Shown here piece by piece: positions 45,082 through 54,613 of a DNA stretch of 64,000 nt. Source of the stretch: Pseudomonas congelans (GTDB lineage: Bacteria; Pseudomonadota; Gammaproteobacteria; Pseudomonadales; Pseudomonadaceae); contig NZ_FNJH01000002.1 in NCBI RefSeq assembly GCF_900103225.1, forward strand, positions 716,345 through 780,344, written 5' to 3'. The position numbers were made by a program, and so were the translations under genes. The notes beneath the pieces are model-generated. The model searched no databases and was not told the origin of the DNA. It was given only the letters and a program-made list of their open reading frames with translations. Each line of letters starts with the position of its first letter. Within the stretch, counting starts at the first letter, position 1.

Positions 45082-45122
45082 TGCACAAACCAAGTGCTCT
45101 GATTCAGACCAAATGGTCTGAA
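45082..45122 (+). promoter_or_regulatory. RutR-type operator before rutA (copy 2)
   Basis: Contains the perfect palindrome TTCAGACCAAATGGTCTGAA (45103-45122), matching the E. coli RutR core. The preceding TTGCACAAACCAAGTGCTCT is shared with the inverted copy at 44158-44196. It lies 141 bp before rutA and 102 bp before the rutR start. Confidence 0.8.
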
Positions 45123-45262
45123 ACAAACGATAAAAAATTTCAAGCCTTTGAATAAAAACAACAAAAATTTTTGGCCCGCTTAATGCAGAAGATGATTGAG
45201 AGACGATTCAAGTGCCGCCAGTCGCGCTTTGGCACGCATCGACCCACGCAGAGAGGCCTCAT

Positions 45263-46345
45263 ATGGACATTGGTATCTTCATCCCCATCGGCAATAACGG
45301 CTGGCTGATTTCCAGCAACGCTCCGCAATACATGCCGACCTTCGAGCTGAACAAACAGATCGTGCAGAAGGCCGAGGGCTACGGCTTCGACTTTGCGCTG
45401 TCGATGATCAAGTTGCGTGGCTTCGGCGGCAAGACGCAGTTCTGGGAACATAACCTGGAGTCTTTCACGCTGATGGCCGGCCTGGCCGCAGTCACCAGCC
45501 GGATCCAGTTGTTCGCCACCGTTGCCACCCTGACCATCCCGCCGGCCATCGCCGCGCGTATGGCCTCGACCATCGACTCGATCTCCAATGGCCGCTTCGG
45601 GATCAACCTCGTCACCGGCTGGCAGAAGCCGGAATACGAGCAGATGGGGCTGTGGCCGGGCGACGAGTTCTTCCATACCCGCTACGAATATCTCGCCGAA
45701 TACGCTCAGGTGCTGCGCGATCTGTGGGCCACTGGCAGCAGCGACTTCAAGGGCGAACATTTCAGCATGCAGGACTGCCGCGTCAGCCCTCGCCCACAGG
45801 GCGACATGAAGCTGATCTGCGCCGGTCAGAGTGAAGCGGGCATGGCGTTCTCGGCGCAATACGCCGACTACAACTTCTGCTTCGGCAAAGGCGTCAACAC
45901 ACCCACGGCCTTTGCGCCGACCGCACAGAAACTGATCGAAGCCAACGAAAAAACCGGCCGCAACGTCACCTCCTGCGTGCTGTTCATGATCATCGCCGAC
46001 GATACCGACGAAGCCGCACGGGCTCGCTGGGAGCACATCAAGGACGGTGCCGATGAGGAAGCCATCGCGTGGCTGAGCGAAAAAGGTTCGGCGGATAAAA
46101 GTGCCGGTTCCAACCTGCGGCAGATGGCCGACCCGACCTCAGCGGTCAACATCAACATGGGCACGCTGGTGGGGTCGTGGGCCACGGTGGCGAGAATGCT
46201 CGACGAGGTTGCCAGTGTGCCGGGGACTCAAGGCGTGATGCTCACGTTCGATGATTTCGTCAAAGGGGTCGAAGATTTCGGCGAGAAGATCCAGCCATTG
46301 ATGACCAGCCGCAAGCACATCGCGCAGCTCAAGGAGGTGGTCTGA
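45263..46345 (+). CDS. rutA: Pyrimidine oxygenase RutA
   Basis: A 360-residue flavin-dependent monooxygenase (luciferase-like fold) that opens the uracil ring using O2 and reduced FMN supplied by RutF, yielding ureidoacrylate peracid. [51 protein letters not shown] and [12 protein letters not shown] match RutA. GAGAGG lies seven bases before the ATG at 45263. The stop overlaps the rutB start by one base. It is the first gene of the rutABCDF operon. Confidence 0.97.
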   Translation: MDIGIFIPIGNNGWLISSNAPQYMPTFELNKQIVQKAEGYGFDFALSMIKLRGFGGKTQFWEHNLESFTLMAGLAAVTSRIQLFATVATLTIPPAIAARMASTIDSISNGRFGINLVTGWQKPEYEQMGLWPGDEFFHTRYEYLAEYAQVLRDLWATGSSDFKGEHFSMQDCRVSPRPQGDMKLICAGQSEAGMAFSAQYADYNFCFGKGVNTPTAFAPTAQKLIEANEKTGRNVTSCVLFMIIADDTDEAARARWEHIKDGADEEAIAWLSEKGSADKSAGSNLRQMADPTSAVNINMGTLVGSWATVARMLDEVASVPGTQGVMLTFDDFVKGVEDFGEKIQPLMTSRKHIAQLKEVV

Positions 46346-47082
46346 TGACGACCTCGGCAACCGTCGCAGGCGTTGACCTGCCGGACGGGCAGCCCGCCCG
46401 CGAGCTACCCGCCCGTCCCGAACCGCTGCGCATGAAACCGGGCGAAACCGCGCTGGTGGTGGTCGACATGCAGAACGCCTACGCATCGCTCGGCGGGTAT
46501 CTGGACCTCGCCGGGTTCGATGTCAGCAGCACCGGGCCGGTCATCGCCAATATCAACAAGGCCTGTGCCGCCGCACGTGCAGCAGGTATTCCGGTGATCT
46601 TTTTCCAGAATGGCTGGGACCCGGCCTATGTAGAGGCCGGTGGTCCCGGCTCACCGAACTGGCACAAGTCCAACGCTCTGAAAACCATGCGCAAGCGCCC
46701 GGAGCTCGAAGGGCAATTGCTCGCCAAGGGTGGTTGGGACTACCAGTTGGTCGACGAACTGACGCCGCAGCCTGGCGACATCGTGGTGCCGAAAATCCGC
46801 TACAGCGGCTTCTTCAATTCCAGCTTCGACAGCGTGCTGCGCAGCCGCGGCATTCGCAACCTGGTGTTCACCGGCATCGCCACCAATGTCTGTGTCGAGT
46901 CGACCCTGCGCGACGGTTTTCACCTGGAATATTTCGGCGTGGTGCTGGCTGACGCGACCCATCAGGCGGGCCCCGAATTCGCTCAGCAAGCCGCGCTGTT
47001 CAACATCGAAACCTTCTTTGGCTGGGTTTCCAGCGTCGATGACTTCTGCACCACTTTCAGCCCTGTCGGGCAACCTTCGTGA
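46345..47082 (+). CDS. rutB: Ureidoacrylate amidohydrolase RutB
   Basis: A 245-residue isochorismatase-fold hydrolase that splits ureidoacrylate to aminoacrylate, CO2 and ammonia. Catalytic residues are visible: Asp in VVVDMQNAY, Lys in VPKIRYSGF, and Cys in [27 protein letters not shown] is a RutB-specific block. The start shares a base with the rutA stop; rutC follows 10 bp later. Confidence 0.96.
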   Translation: MTTSATVAGVDLPDGQPARELPARPEPLRMKPGETALVVVDMQNAYASLGGYLDLAGFDVSSTGPVIANINKACAAARAAGIPVIFFQNGWDPAYVEAGGPGSPNWHKSNALKTMRKRPELEGQLLAKGGWDYQLVDELTPQPGDIVVPKIRYSGFFNSSFDSVLRSRGIRNLVFTGIATNVCVESTLRDGFHLEYFGVVLADATHQAGPEFAQQAALFNIETFFGWVSSVDDFCTTFSPVGQPS

Positions 47083-47092
47083 GGACACCAGC

Positions 47093-47476
47093 ATGACCAA
47101 GAAAGCGATCATCCCTGCCGGCACCAGCAAACCCATCGCGCCGTTCGTACCGGGCTCAATGGCCGACGGCGTGCTCTATGTCTCGGGGACGCTGCCGTTC
47201 GACAAGGATAACAACGTGGTACACGTCGGCGACGCCACCGCGCAGACCCGTCACGTGCTGGAAGCCATCAAAAGCGTGGTCGAGACTGCGGGCGGGACGA
47301 TGGACGATGTCACGTTCAACATGATCATGATTCGTGACTGGGCCGACTACGCCAAGGTCAACGAAGTGTATGCCGAGTATTTCGCGGGCGAGAAGCCAGC
47401 CCGTTACTGCATCCAGTGCGGTCTGGTCAAACCCGAGGCGCTGATCGAAATCGCCAGCATCGCCCACATCGGCTGA
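47093..47476 (+). CDS. rutC: RutC, RidA-family aminoacrylate deaminase
   Basis: A 127-residue RidA/YjgF-family protein. [31 protein letters not shown] and the conserved Arg in [20 protein letters not shown] fit RutC. It was first proposed to reduce aminoacrylate peracid and is now thought to act on aminoacrylate; the family assignment is sure, the exact reaction less so. GAGG lies eight bases before the ATG. Confidence 0.94.
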   Translation: MTKKAIIPAGTSKPIAPFVPGSMADGVLYVSGTLPFDKDNNVVHVGDATAQTRHVLEAIKSVVETAGGTMDDVTFNMIMIRDWADYAKVNEVYAEYFAGEKPARYCIQCGLVKPEALIEIASIAHIG

Positions 47477-47517
47477 ATCGCGACTGTGGGCAGTTGATGC
47501 CCACCCGGAGAAAACCC

Positions 47518-48297
47518 ATGTTCCATGAGTTTCATGCCTGCCAGCATGCCGATGCACCGACCCTGGTGCTCAGCTCCGGGTTGGGCGGGTCTGGCCGTTA
47601 CTGGGCGGATGACCTGGCAGTGCTGACCCGCGACTACCGCGTACTCGTCTATGACCATGCCGGAAGCGGACGCAGCCCTGCGGTGCTGCCGGCGGATTAT
47701 TCGATCCGGCACATGGCTATCGAGTTGCTGGCCCTGCTCGATTCACTCGATATCCAGCGCTGCCATTTCATGGGCCATGCACTGGGCGGCCTGGTGGGTC
47801 TGGAACTGGCCCTGCTGCGACCGGAGCTGCTGCAAAGCCAGGTACTGATCAATGCCTGGAGCAGTCCGAATCCGCACAGCGCGCGCTGCTTTTCAGTGCG
47901 CAAAAAACTGCTGCTGAACAGCGGACCGGAGGCCTACGTGCAGGCCCAGGCGCTGTTCCTCTACCCGGCGGACTGGATCGCCGCCAACGGCCCGCGGCTG
48001 GCCGACGACGAAGCCCACGCTCTGGCGCACTTTCCCGACACCGACAACCTGCTGCGGCGCATCCATGCGCTGGAAACCTTCGACGTGGAGGCCGATCTTT
48101 CACGCATCCACACCCCGACCCTGCTGATTGCCAACCGCGACGACATGCTGGTGCCGTGGCAGCAATCCCGGCACCTGGCCAACGCTCTGCCCAATGCAAC
48201 GCTGGTGCTGCTGGACTATGGCGGCCATGCCTCGAACATTACCGATCCACTGCCCTTCCAGCGCGCCCTGCTCGCTTTTCTCAGTATTCACCCCTGA
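47518..48297 (+). CDS. rutD: RutD, aminoacrylate hydrolase-like alpha/beta hydrolase
   Basis: A 259-residue alpha/beta hydrolase. The oxyanion region [12 protein letters not shown], the nucleophile-elbow position GHALGG (His in place of Ser, as remembered for E. coli RutD), and the C-terminal His region DYGGHASN are visible. RutD speeds hydrolysis of aminoacrylate to malonic semialdehyde and ammonia. GGAG precedes the ATG at 47518 by eight bases. The next gene is rutF, not rutE, after 13 bp. Confidence 0.92.
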   Translation: MFHEFHACQHADAPTLVLSSGLGGSGRYWADDLAVLTRDYRVLVYDHAGSGRSPAVLPADYSIRHMAIELLALLDSLDIQRCHFMGHALGGLVGLELALLRPELLQSQVLINAWSSPNPHSARCFSVRKKLLLNSGPEAYVQAQALFLYPADWIAANGPRLADDEAHALAHFPDTDNLLRRIHALETFDVEADLSRIHTPTLLIANRDDMLVPWQQSRHLANALPNATLVLLDYGGHASNITDPLPFQRALLAFLSIHP

Positions 48298-48310
48298 AAG
48301 GACTCATCCC

Positions 48311-48847
48311 ATGCCTGCCTCCACTGCAACTCACGCCATTCCGCCCATCACTGCTATCAGCCAGTTGGCGTTTCGCGATGCGATGTCCAGCCTTGCAGCC
48401 GCCGTCAACATCATCACCACCGACGGCCCTGGCGGACGCGCCGGCTTTACCGCGACCGCGGTGTGCAGCGTGACGGATCAACCGCCGACACTGCTGGTGT
48501 GTATCAACCGCAGTGCGTCGGTGTATGACACCTTCATCGAGAACGGCACGTTGTGCGTCAACACGCTGGGCAACGGTCAGCAAGACTTGTCCAACCTGTT
48601 TGGCGGCAAGAGCTCACAGCAGGAGCGCTTTGCCTGCAGCCAGTGGGAAACCGGAGTGACCGGCGCGCCGATCCTCGACACTGCCAGACTGTCGCTCGAC
48701 TGCAAGGTGAGCCAGTCGGTCAGCGTCGGCACGCATGACATTCTGTTCTGCGAGGTGGTGGATATCAGGCGTCAGGACGGCGCAGACGCACTGGTGTACT
48801 TCGCCCGTGGCTATCATCACCTGCCGGTCGAAACGCCAATGGCCTGA
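48311..48847 (+). CDS. rutF: NADH:FMN reductase RutF
   Basis: A 178-residue flavin reductase-like protein that regenerates reduced FMN for Rut[41 protein letters not shown] and [19 protein letters not shown] are RutF-type motifs. GGACTCATCCC precedes the ATG. It ends the rut operon here; no rutE (malonic semialdehyde reductase) or rutG (uracil permease) is found in the window. Confidence 0.94.
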   Translation: MPASTATHAIPPITAISQLAFRDAMSSLAAAVNIITTDGPGGRAGFTATAVCSVTDQPPTLLVCINRSASVYDTFIENGTLCVNTLGNGQQDLSNLFGGKSSQQERFACSQWETGVTGAPILDTARLSLDCKVSQSVSVGTHDILFCEVVDIRRQDGADALVYFARGYHHLPVETPMA

Positions 48848-48968
48848 AGGTTTTGCCGGCTGACTGGCGGATTTGCGGAATGGAATAAATAGACATGATT
48901 TTTTATGACAGCTCCGTATACTGGCATTCTGAGATTAGGATGATCCTTGCAGTCCACGAGGTGAAGTC

Positions 48969-49073
48969 ATGTCGATCAATAGCGCCTGCATTCTGCTGAT
49001 ACCCGCCAGCAGTCCATCGGATGCTCGTCGCGCTTACCCGCCGCCTGCCATGCCTAAGCACGCTGGTGGCTGA
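48969..49073 (+). CDS. 34-residue ORF coupled to the HD-GYP gene
   Basis: The ATG at 48969 has an excellent SD (GAGGTG, five-base spacing). The 34 codons end in TGA two bases before the HD-GYP ATG at 49076. The product begins MSINSACILLIPASS, is Pro/Ala-rich, and matches nothing recognised. Since the HD-GYP gene lacks its own SD, this ORF probably carries ribosomes onto it. Confidence 0.5.
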   Translation: MSINSACILLIPASSPSDARRAYPPPAMPKHAGG

Positions 49074-49075
49074 GC

Positions 49076-50257
49076 ATGCTGAAAAAGATACCTGTGGCCG
49101 ATCTTGCCCTGGGCATGTACATCCACAAAATCTGCCGCCGCTGGACCAATGATCCATTCTGGATAGGCCTGGTCGAAGTTGTACTCGATGATGTTGAAGT
49201 GCTTGAGCGCATTCAGCAATCGGGCACCAAAGAAGTCTGGATCGAAACCGGCAAAAGCCGTGTCCTGGCCCCCCAGCCCTTAGCACCATCGGCCAGCGAC
49301 GATACAACTCCGGCCAGTCTCGAAAAGGAAATCCTGCGCGCCACGGTGATCTGCGGGCGGGCCAGAGATGCGGTCATGTCCATGTTTACCGAAGCGCGCA
49401 TGGGCCGGGCCATGGATATCGACAATGTGCAGTTGCTGGTGGAGGAAATCTCCAACTCGATTCTGCGCCATCCGCACGCGCTGATCAGCCTGTCACGCCT
49501 GAAGACGTCCGACGAATACACCTACATGCATTCGGTGGCGGTCTGCGCGTTGATGGTTGCGCTGGCCAAACGCATGGGCATGCCTGACGATCAGGTGCGT
49601 GAGGCGGGCGTGGCCGGGCTGATGCACGATATCGGCAAAATGCTGATTGCCCCGGCGGTGCTCAACAAGCCGGGTCGCCTCACACGTGGCGAATACGAGA
49701 TCATGAAGGCCCACCCCGAACTGGGCGTGAAGATCCTCATGAAGACACAGCCCGTTGCGGCGTCGGTTATTGACGTCTGCCTGCATCACCATGAAAAGGT
49801 CGACGGCTCGGGCTACCCGCACGGCCTGAAAGGCGACCAGATCAGTATCTTTGCGCGCATGGGCGCGGTGTGCGATGTGTATGACGCGATTACCTCCGAC
49901 CGCCCTTACAAAAAGGGCTGGGGTGTTGCCCATTCGATTCGCGAAATGGCGTCGTGGAAGGGGCACTTTGACGATGTGGTCTTTCAAAGCTTCGTCAAGA
50001 CCGTGGGTATTTACCCGATCGGCACACTGGTACGCCTGGAAAGCGGGCGCCTCGGCGTGGTGGTCGAACAAGGTCAGGCGTCGCTGCTGACACCGAAAGT
50101 GAAGGTTTTCATGTCCGCGCGCACCGGCAAGACGTTCGCCGCGCAAGTCATCGACCTGGCTTGCTCTTCCGACCCGGACGGGATCATAAGAATCGAAAAA
50201 CCCACCGACTGGGGACTGGAAGAAGTCGACACGCTGTGGGCAGGCAGTCCGGCCTGA
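49076..50257 (+). CDS. HD-GYP c-di-GMP phosphodiesterase with DUF3391
   Basis: A 393-residue soluble protein. The N-terminal DUF3391 region is about 1-125. The HD-GYP domain follows with metal and substrate residues in place: H152, H184-D185 (LMHDIGK), H213, HHH at 237-239, GSGYP at 244-248 and D267. All catalytic positions look intact, so it should hydrolyse c-di-GMP. No good SD precedes the ATG; a 34-codon ORF with a strong SD ends two bases upstream, which suggests coupled translation. It is convergent with the LuxR-type gene, only 24 bp away, and no terminator was found between them. Confidence 0.9.
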   Translation: MLKKIPVADLALGMYIHKICRRWTNDPFWIGLVEVVLDDVEVLERIQQSGTKEVWIETGKSRVLAPQPLAPSASDDTTPASLEKEILRATVICGRARDAVMSMFTEARMGRAMDIDNVQLLVEEISNSILRHPHALISLSRLKTSDEYTYMHSVAVCALMVALAKRMGMPDDQVREAGVAGLMHDIGKMLIAPAVLNKPGRLTRGEYEIMKAHPELGVKILMKTQPVAASVIDVCLHHHEKVDGSGYPHGLKGDQISIFARMGAVCDVYDAITSDRPYKKGWGVAHSIREMASWKGHFDDVVFQSFVKTVGIYPIGTLVRLESGRLGVVVEQGQASLLTPKVKVFMSARTGKTFAAQVIDLACSSDPDGIIRIEKPTDWGLEEVDTLWAGSPA

Positions 50258-50281
50258 GTGGCCCGGTAAACGCCAGCGTCG

Positions 50282-53011
50282 TCAACCCAGCAAGCCCAGT
50301 GTCTTGGCCCTCGCCACCGCTTGAGTACGGCGCTCGACCCCCAGCTTGCTGTTGATGTGGCTGGCGTGGGTCTTGACGGTGTGCAGGGAGATGAACAGCT
50401 GCTCGCTGATTTCCTGGTTGGAACAGCCCTGTGCAATCAATTGCAACACGCCCAGTTCGCGCACGCTGAGGCAATCACTGCCATGTGCCGGCTCGGGCGA
50501 CGGCGTGCAACAGGCCGGGAGCTTTTCCAGCAATGCAGCTCGAACCCGGCAGGGTGGCAGTTGCAGAAGTTGCTCATGCAGCCACTGGGGGTGCTCGGCA
50601 AGCAACACCTTGAAGGGTATCAATGCACCACCGGAGGCTGCGGGCAGGCTGCGCAGCAACAATGCCCGCGCCTCGTCGCGTCGCATCAGGCTCAGCAGCA
50701 AGCCGATCTGCTGGGTCATGGCGATCAGTTCAAGCAGTTTCGCCCCCACCTCATGAGCGCGCCGTTCGAGTCCCAGCAGGCGCTGCTCGCAGGCAACGCC
50801 GTCACCCTGCAGTCGCTCGAGTACGGCACGCTGCAATTCTATGTGTTGCGGCAGTTGTGGATGGCACTCGGGAGCCGCAGCGCCTAGAACGCCGTTGTAG
50901 GTCTGCGTCAGGCGCAGCAGCCAGGCTTCGGCAAGGTCCGTGCGCCCCTGTAACAGCCACAGCTCGCATTTGACCAGGGTAATCATCGCCAGGTAGTAGA
51001 TCGGCGGCACATCCCAGATGTGCATCAGACGTTCGGCTTCGGCGAGTTCGGCGAAGGCTTCGGCAAACCGGCCGGAGCAACCTTCCAGGGTGGCGATCAC
51101 ACAGTGACCGATCAGCACGCTGATGTCGCGACAGGCGCGTGCCTCGGCCAGACCGGCCAGCAATAACGCCCGCCCCTCGTCCACCTGCAGGCGCAGGGTC
51201 AGCAAGTAGCCTTCATACAGCGTCAGACGCGCGCGGACCGCGTACAGCCGAACGGTGGACAAACCTTTGAGGCGTTGCTGCCCCTGCCGCACCTCATCAA
51301 GCGCGCGCAGAATTTCGCCCCGGGCCTGCAGGACTCTGGCACGGTCGTAATGCGCCAGCGCCTCGAACAGCGGATTGGCGACCCGCTGAGCCAGTTCCAG
51401 CGCATCGCGATTCAACACGCGGGCGCGCCATAGATCACCGTTGGCAACCGCGAGATTGGCCAGTGTCGAGAGGCACAGTAGCCGCTGGCCATAGCGTTTT
51501 TCCGGCAGGCTCAGCAGGGCTTCGGTGCAGTAGCGCTGAGTCTTTTCACTGTCTCCGCGACCGCGGGCGATGATGCCGCTGAGCGCCAGCCATTGGGCAA
51601 GCATGGATTTCTGAGCGGTTGCCGAGGGCGCTGGCAGAAACCGGCTCAGTTGATTGGCTAGCTCTTCGGCGGCATCCAGCTGGCAGGCCAGCCCCAGCGC
51701 CCAGGCGTAGAGCACGATCAGGCGTGGCGTACTGGTCAGCAGGTCATCCGGCAAATCCATCTTCCAGCGCAGCAGCATGCCGACATTCTGTTCGGCCAGC
51801 AGCTGTTCTTCGGAGAGGTTCTGCACCAGATTGGCTGCTACATCCAGGTGCCCGGCGCGCAACGCCTGCTCGACCGCTTCGTCCAGTTGGCCCTGAGCGC
51901 TGAACCAGCGGCAGGCATTGAGGTGCAGGCGGGTCGGTGGTGCACCGGTCGCCTGACGAGCGCGCAACAGATCGGAAAACAGGTGGTGGTAGCGAAACCA
52001 GTGGCCCTGCTCGTCCAGCGGCACCAGAAAGACCTGATGCGCCTGCAGATAACGCAGCATCTCGGCGCTGTCGTGACAATCCCGCGCAGCATTGCACAGC
52101 TCGGCGCAAAAGCGTTCCAGGCAGGCAGTGTCGTAGAGAAACGCCTGAACATCGGCAGGCAGGCAGTCGATCACTTCTTCAAGCAGGTACTCGCGAATCA
52201 GCACCTCACTGCCGCGCAGAGCCTGGGGCAAGGCGCTTTCATCACCGGCTTCGGACGCCGCCAGCAACCAGAAGCGCAGCCCGGCGACCCAGCCTTCACT
52301 GCGCTGAATCAGGCTTTGCAACGCCTCGCTGTCGAGCGAGCCGCTGTGCCGGTCCAGCACTGCCATGGATTCGGCGTGCGTGAGGCGCAGGTCCTGTTCG
52401 TTGATTTCCAGTAACTGCCGCGTCAGACGCAAACGTGCCAGATGCCAGTCCGGGCGCTGGCGGCTGGTCACCATGACCACCAGCCCGGCCGGCAGATGAT
52501 TGAGAAGGAATTGCAGGCAGCGATCGAGTACCGGCCCCTGGGCCAGATGATAGTCATCGAGCACCAGCAACAGCGGCTTGCTCAGCATCAGGTGCATGGC
52601 CAGTTCGTCGAGCAGACTGTCGAGCCACTCCTCGAAGGCAAACGGCTGGTGGCGCTGGCGCATCTTCAGCAGGCCCATCGCCTGCGCGCCCAGGTGCGGG
52701 AAGAACTGTTGAAGGCTGACCAGCAAACGCTCGAGAAAACGGCCCGGGTCGCTGTCCCGCGCGCTCAGCCCCAGCCATACGTTTTGCCAGTTGTCCGGCA
52801 ACCCCTGACAGAACTCGACGGCCAGCGAACTCTTGCCGAACCCGGCCGGGGCGCAGACCAGCAGCAGCCGGCCGCCCAGCCCTGCATCGAGACGCTGACA
52901 CAGGCGCGAACGGGGAACATAACCCTCAGGGAGAGGTGGACGGAAAAATCGCCCTTCCAACGCAGGAATCGCGCCGTCTGCAAACCCTTGCATTCGGGAC
53001 AGATCAGTCAT
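50282..53011 (-). CDS. MalT/LuxR-family (LAL) ATP-dependent transcription activator
   Basis: A 909-residue regulator of the large-ATP-binding LuxR class. Walker A is APAGFGKSS near residue 65, Walker B LLVLDDYH near 160, then a long TPR-like helical array over about 350-800. The C-terminal LuxR HTH is at about 845-905 (LSVRELGVLQLIAQGCSNQE, LHTVKTHASHINSKLGVERR). AlkS and MalT have this plan. It lies beside, and in the same direction as, the DUF1329/DUF1302/acyl-CoA ligase genes, which it probably activates in response to a substrate. The ATG at 53011 is preferred over 53044. Confidence 0.87.
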   Translation of the reverse strand: MTDLSRMQGFADGAIPALEGRFFRPPLPEGYVPRSRLCQRLDAGLGGRLLLVCAPAGFGKSSLAVEFCQGLPDNWQNVWLGLSARDSDPGRFLERLLVSLQQFFPHLGAQAMGLLKMRQRHQPFAFEEWLDSLLDELAMHLMLSKPLLLVLDDYHLAQGPVLDRCLQFLLNHLPAGLVVMVTSRQRPDWHLARLRLTRQLLEINEQDLRLTHAESMAVLDRHSGSLDSEALQSLIQRSEGWVAGLRFWLLAASEAGDESALPQALRGSEVLIREYLLEEVIDCLPADVQAFLYDTACLERFCAELCNAARDCHDSAEMLRYLQAHQVFLVPLDEQGHWFRYHHLFSDLLRARQATGAPPTRLHLNACRWFSAQGQLDEAVEQALRAGHLDVAANLVQNLSEEQLLAEQNVGMLLRWKMDLPDDLLTSTPRLIVLYAWALGLACQLDAAEELANQLSRFLPAPSATAQKSMLAQWLALSGIIARGRGDSEKTQRYCTEALLSLPEKRYGQRLLCLSTLANLAVANGDLWRARVLNRDALELAQRVANPLFEALAHYDRARVLQARGEILRALDEVRQGQQRLKGLSTVRLYAVRARLTLYEGYLLTLRLQVDEGRALLLAGLAEARACRDISVLIGHCVIATLEGCSGRFAEAFAELAEAERLMHIWDVPPIYYLAMITLVKCELWLLQGRTDLAEAWLLRLTQTYNGVLGAAAPECHPQLPQHIELQRAVLERLQGDGVACEQRLLGLERRAHEVGAKLLELIAMTQQIGLLLSLMRRDEARALLLRSLPAASGGALIPFKVLLAEHPQWLHEQLLQLPPCRVRAALLEKLPACCTPSPEPAHGSDCLSVRELGVLQLIAQGCSNQEISEQLFISLHTVKTHASHINSKLGVERRTQAVARAKTLGLLG

Positions 53012-53144
53012 GGCCGGCTCGTGTGGGAATCGTTGTTTCGGCATCGCGGTGTTCGGAGACTAGCGGGTAAGTCGCTACTTTTGAAAGGTCATCACCGAAA
53101 AGACTGTAACAAAATTCCTACAGCTTATGAGGCCGCTTCCCACA

Positions 53145-53177
53145 CCTGAAAAAGCCCCGATCAAGGGGCTTTTCAGG
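53145..53177 (-). terminator. Rho-independent terminator of the DUF1302-DUF1329 operon
   Basis: CCTGAAAAAGCCCC/GGGGCTTTTCAGG; on the minus strand the stem runs into TTTTTC. It lies 44 bp after the DUF1329 stop and before the regulator gene. Confidence 0.85.
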
Positions 53178-53220
53178 CGCACAGGGCAGGCGCTGATCTA
53201 CAGCGTGTATCGGTCAGGTA

Positions 53221-54591
53221 TCAACGAACCCCTTCCTGACGCAGCGCGTTGGGGGTGAAGTCGCTGGTACCGGCCGTGAAGCCGAACTCGTAGGCTTTCT
53301 TCTCTTCGTTCTTCATGCCCAGCGCCACATAGCGACCCGATTGCAGGTCGTACAGCGTTTCTACCGCGTACCACGGCACTTGCTTGTCGTAGTAGTTTTC
53401 CGAGTGCGCCTCGGCCACGCGCCACAGCTGACCACGCCCGTCGTAATGGTCGATGACGGCGGCCTGCCAGGTGTCTTCATCGATGAAGAAGTCACGCTTG
53501 GCATAGATATGACGCTGCCCTTCCTTGAGGGTGGCCGTCACGTGCCAGACGCGGCGCAGTTCGTAGCGGGTCAGGTTCTGGTTGATATGGCCAGCCTTGA
53601 TGATGTCGGCATACTTGAGCGTCGGATCGTCGAGTTTGTGGCTGTTGGAGGCGATGTACATTTCCTGCTTGCCGATCAGTTTCCAGTCATAGCGATCCGG
53701 CGCACCGTTGTACATGTCGAGGTTATCGGAAGTGCGCAGCCCGTCGGACGCGGTACCCGGCCCGTCGTAGGACACCTGCGGCGCACGCCGCACGCGGCGC
53801 TGACCGGCGTTGTACAGCCACGCCGAACGCGGCTCCTTCACCTGATCGAGGGTTTCATGCACCAGCAGCACGCCACCGGCCAGACGCGCCGGGGCAGTGA
53901 CTTCCTGCTTGAAGTAGAACAACACGTTGCCCGGATTTTTCGGGTCGAAATCCCTCATCTTGTCGCGAAACACGAACTGATCGGAGAAATACACCAGGCT
54001 GTAGGAGCCGTTGGGCTGTGGCGTGGCCTGGGTGACCAGACGCTTGACGCTGCCGCCCCGGTAGCGGGTGATGTGGTTCCAGATGACCTCGACGCCGCTG
54101 GCCGGGATCGGGAACGGTATGGCCGTGTCGAAGTTTTCCAGGCCGCTGCCGCCACCGACCAGCTTGGTGGTGGTGGCATTCTTTTTGATCGCGGCGAACA
54201 CGTCATCCGGCACGGTAGCGCCGCGATGGGTCGGGTAGACCGGAATCCGGTAGCTGTCCGGGTAGCGCTTGAACATCGCGTATTGACCCGGAGCCAGCTT
54301 GTCCTTGTACTGCTCGACATTGGCCGCGGTGATGATGAACAGCGGTTTTTCACTGGCATACGGGTTGGCAAGGAAACCCTTGCTGTCCACCGCCCCGGCG
54401 TTCTTCGGCATCGGGCTCCAGGCCGGAATGGTGTTGGCCGCATTACCGGCCTTTTCCGCGCCCATTGGCGTCAGCGAGGTGCCCAGCTTTGCCGCTTCGG
54501 ACTCGGACACCGCAGCCATCACACCCGTCGCCAGCAGCGACATACCCAGAGCACCAGCCTGCAACAGACTTTTTGTTATTTTCATGTTCAT
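53221..54591 (-). CDS. DUF1329 family outer-membrane-associated protein
   Basis: A 456-residue secreted protein with a signal peptide (SLLQAGALGMSLLATGVMA) and the DUF1329 body (LGTSLTPMGAEKAGN..., GVEVIWNHITRYRGG, WLYNAGQRRVRRAPQVSYDG, DIIKAGHINQNLTRYELRRV). Family members occur with DUF1302 proteins in clusters for hydrophobic substrates, sterols and polyesters; a lipoprotein-like carrier role is suspected. It starts 22 bp after the DUF1302 gene, in one operon. AGGA lies five bases before the ATG at 54591; several ATGs lie close together. Confidence 0.87.
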   Translation of the reverse strand: MNMKITKSLLQAGALGMSLLATGVMAAVSESEAAKLGTSLTPMGAEKAGNAANTIPAWSPMPKNAGAVDSKGFLANPYASEKPLFIITAANVEQYKDKLAPGQYAMFKRYPDSYRIPVYPTHRGATVPDDVFAAIKKNATTTKLVGGGSGLENFDTAIPFPIPASGVEVIWNHITRYRGGSVKRLVTQATPQPNGSYSLVYFSDQFVFRDKMRDFDPKNPGNVLFYFKQEVTAPARLAGGVLLVHETLDQVKEPRSAWLYNAGQRRVRRAPQVSYDGPGTASDGLRTSDNLDMYNGAPDRYDWKLIGKQEMYIASNSHKLDDPTLKYADIIKAGHINQNLTRYELRRVWHVTATLKEGQRHIYAKRDFFIDEDTWQAAVIDHYDGRGQLWRVAEAHSENYYDKQVPWYAVETLYDLQSGRYVALGMKNEEKKAYEFGFTAGTSDFTPNALRQEGVR

Positions 54592-54613
54592 CGTCATCCT
54601 GAAAACCATGTTC

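Noticed and set aside
48311..48847. rutE hidden between rutD and rutF
   Set aside because: Only 13 bp separate the two genes, and no nitroreductase-like frame exists nearby.
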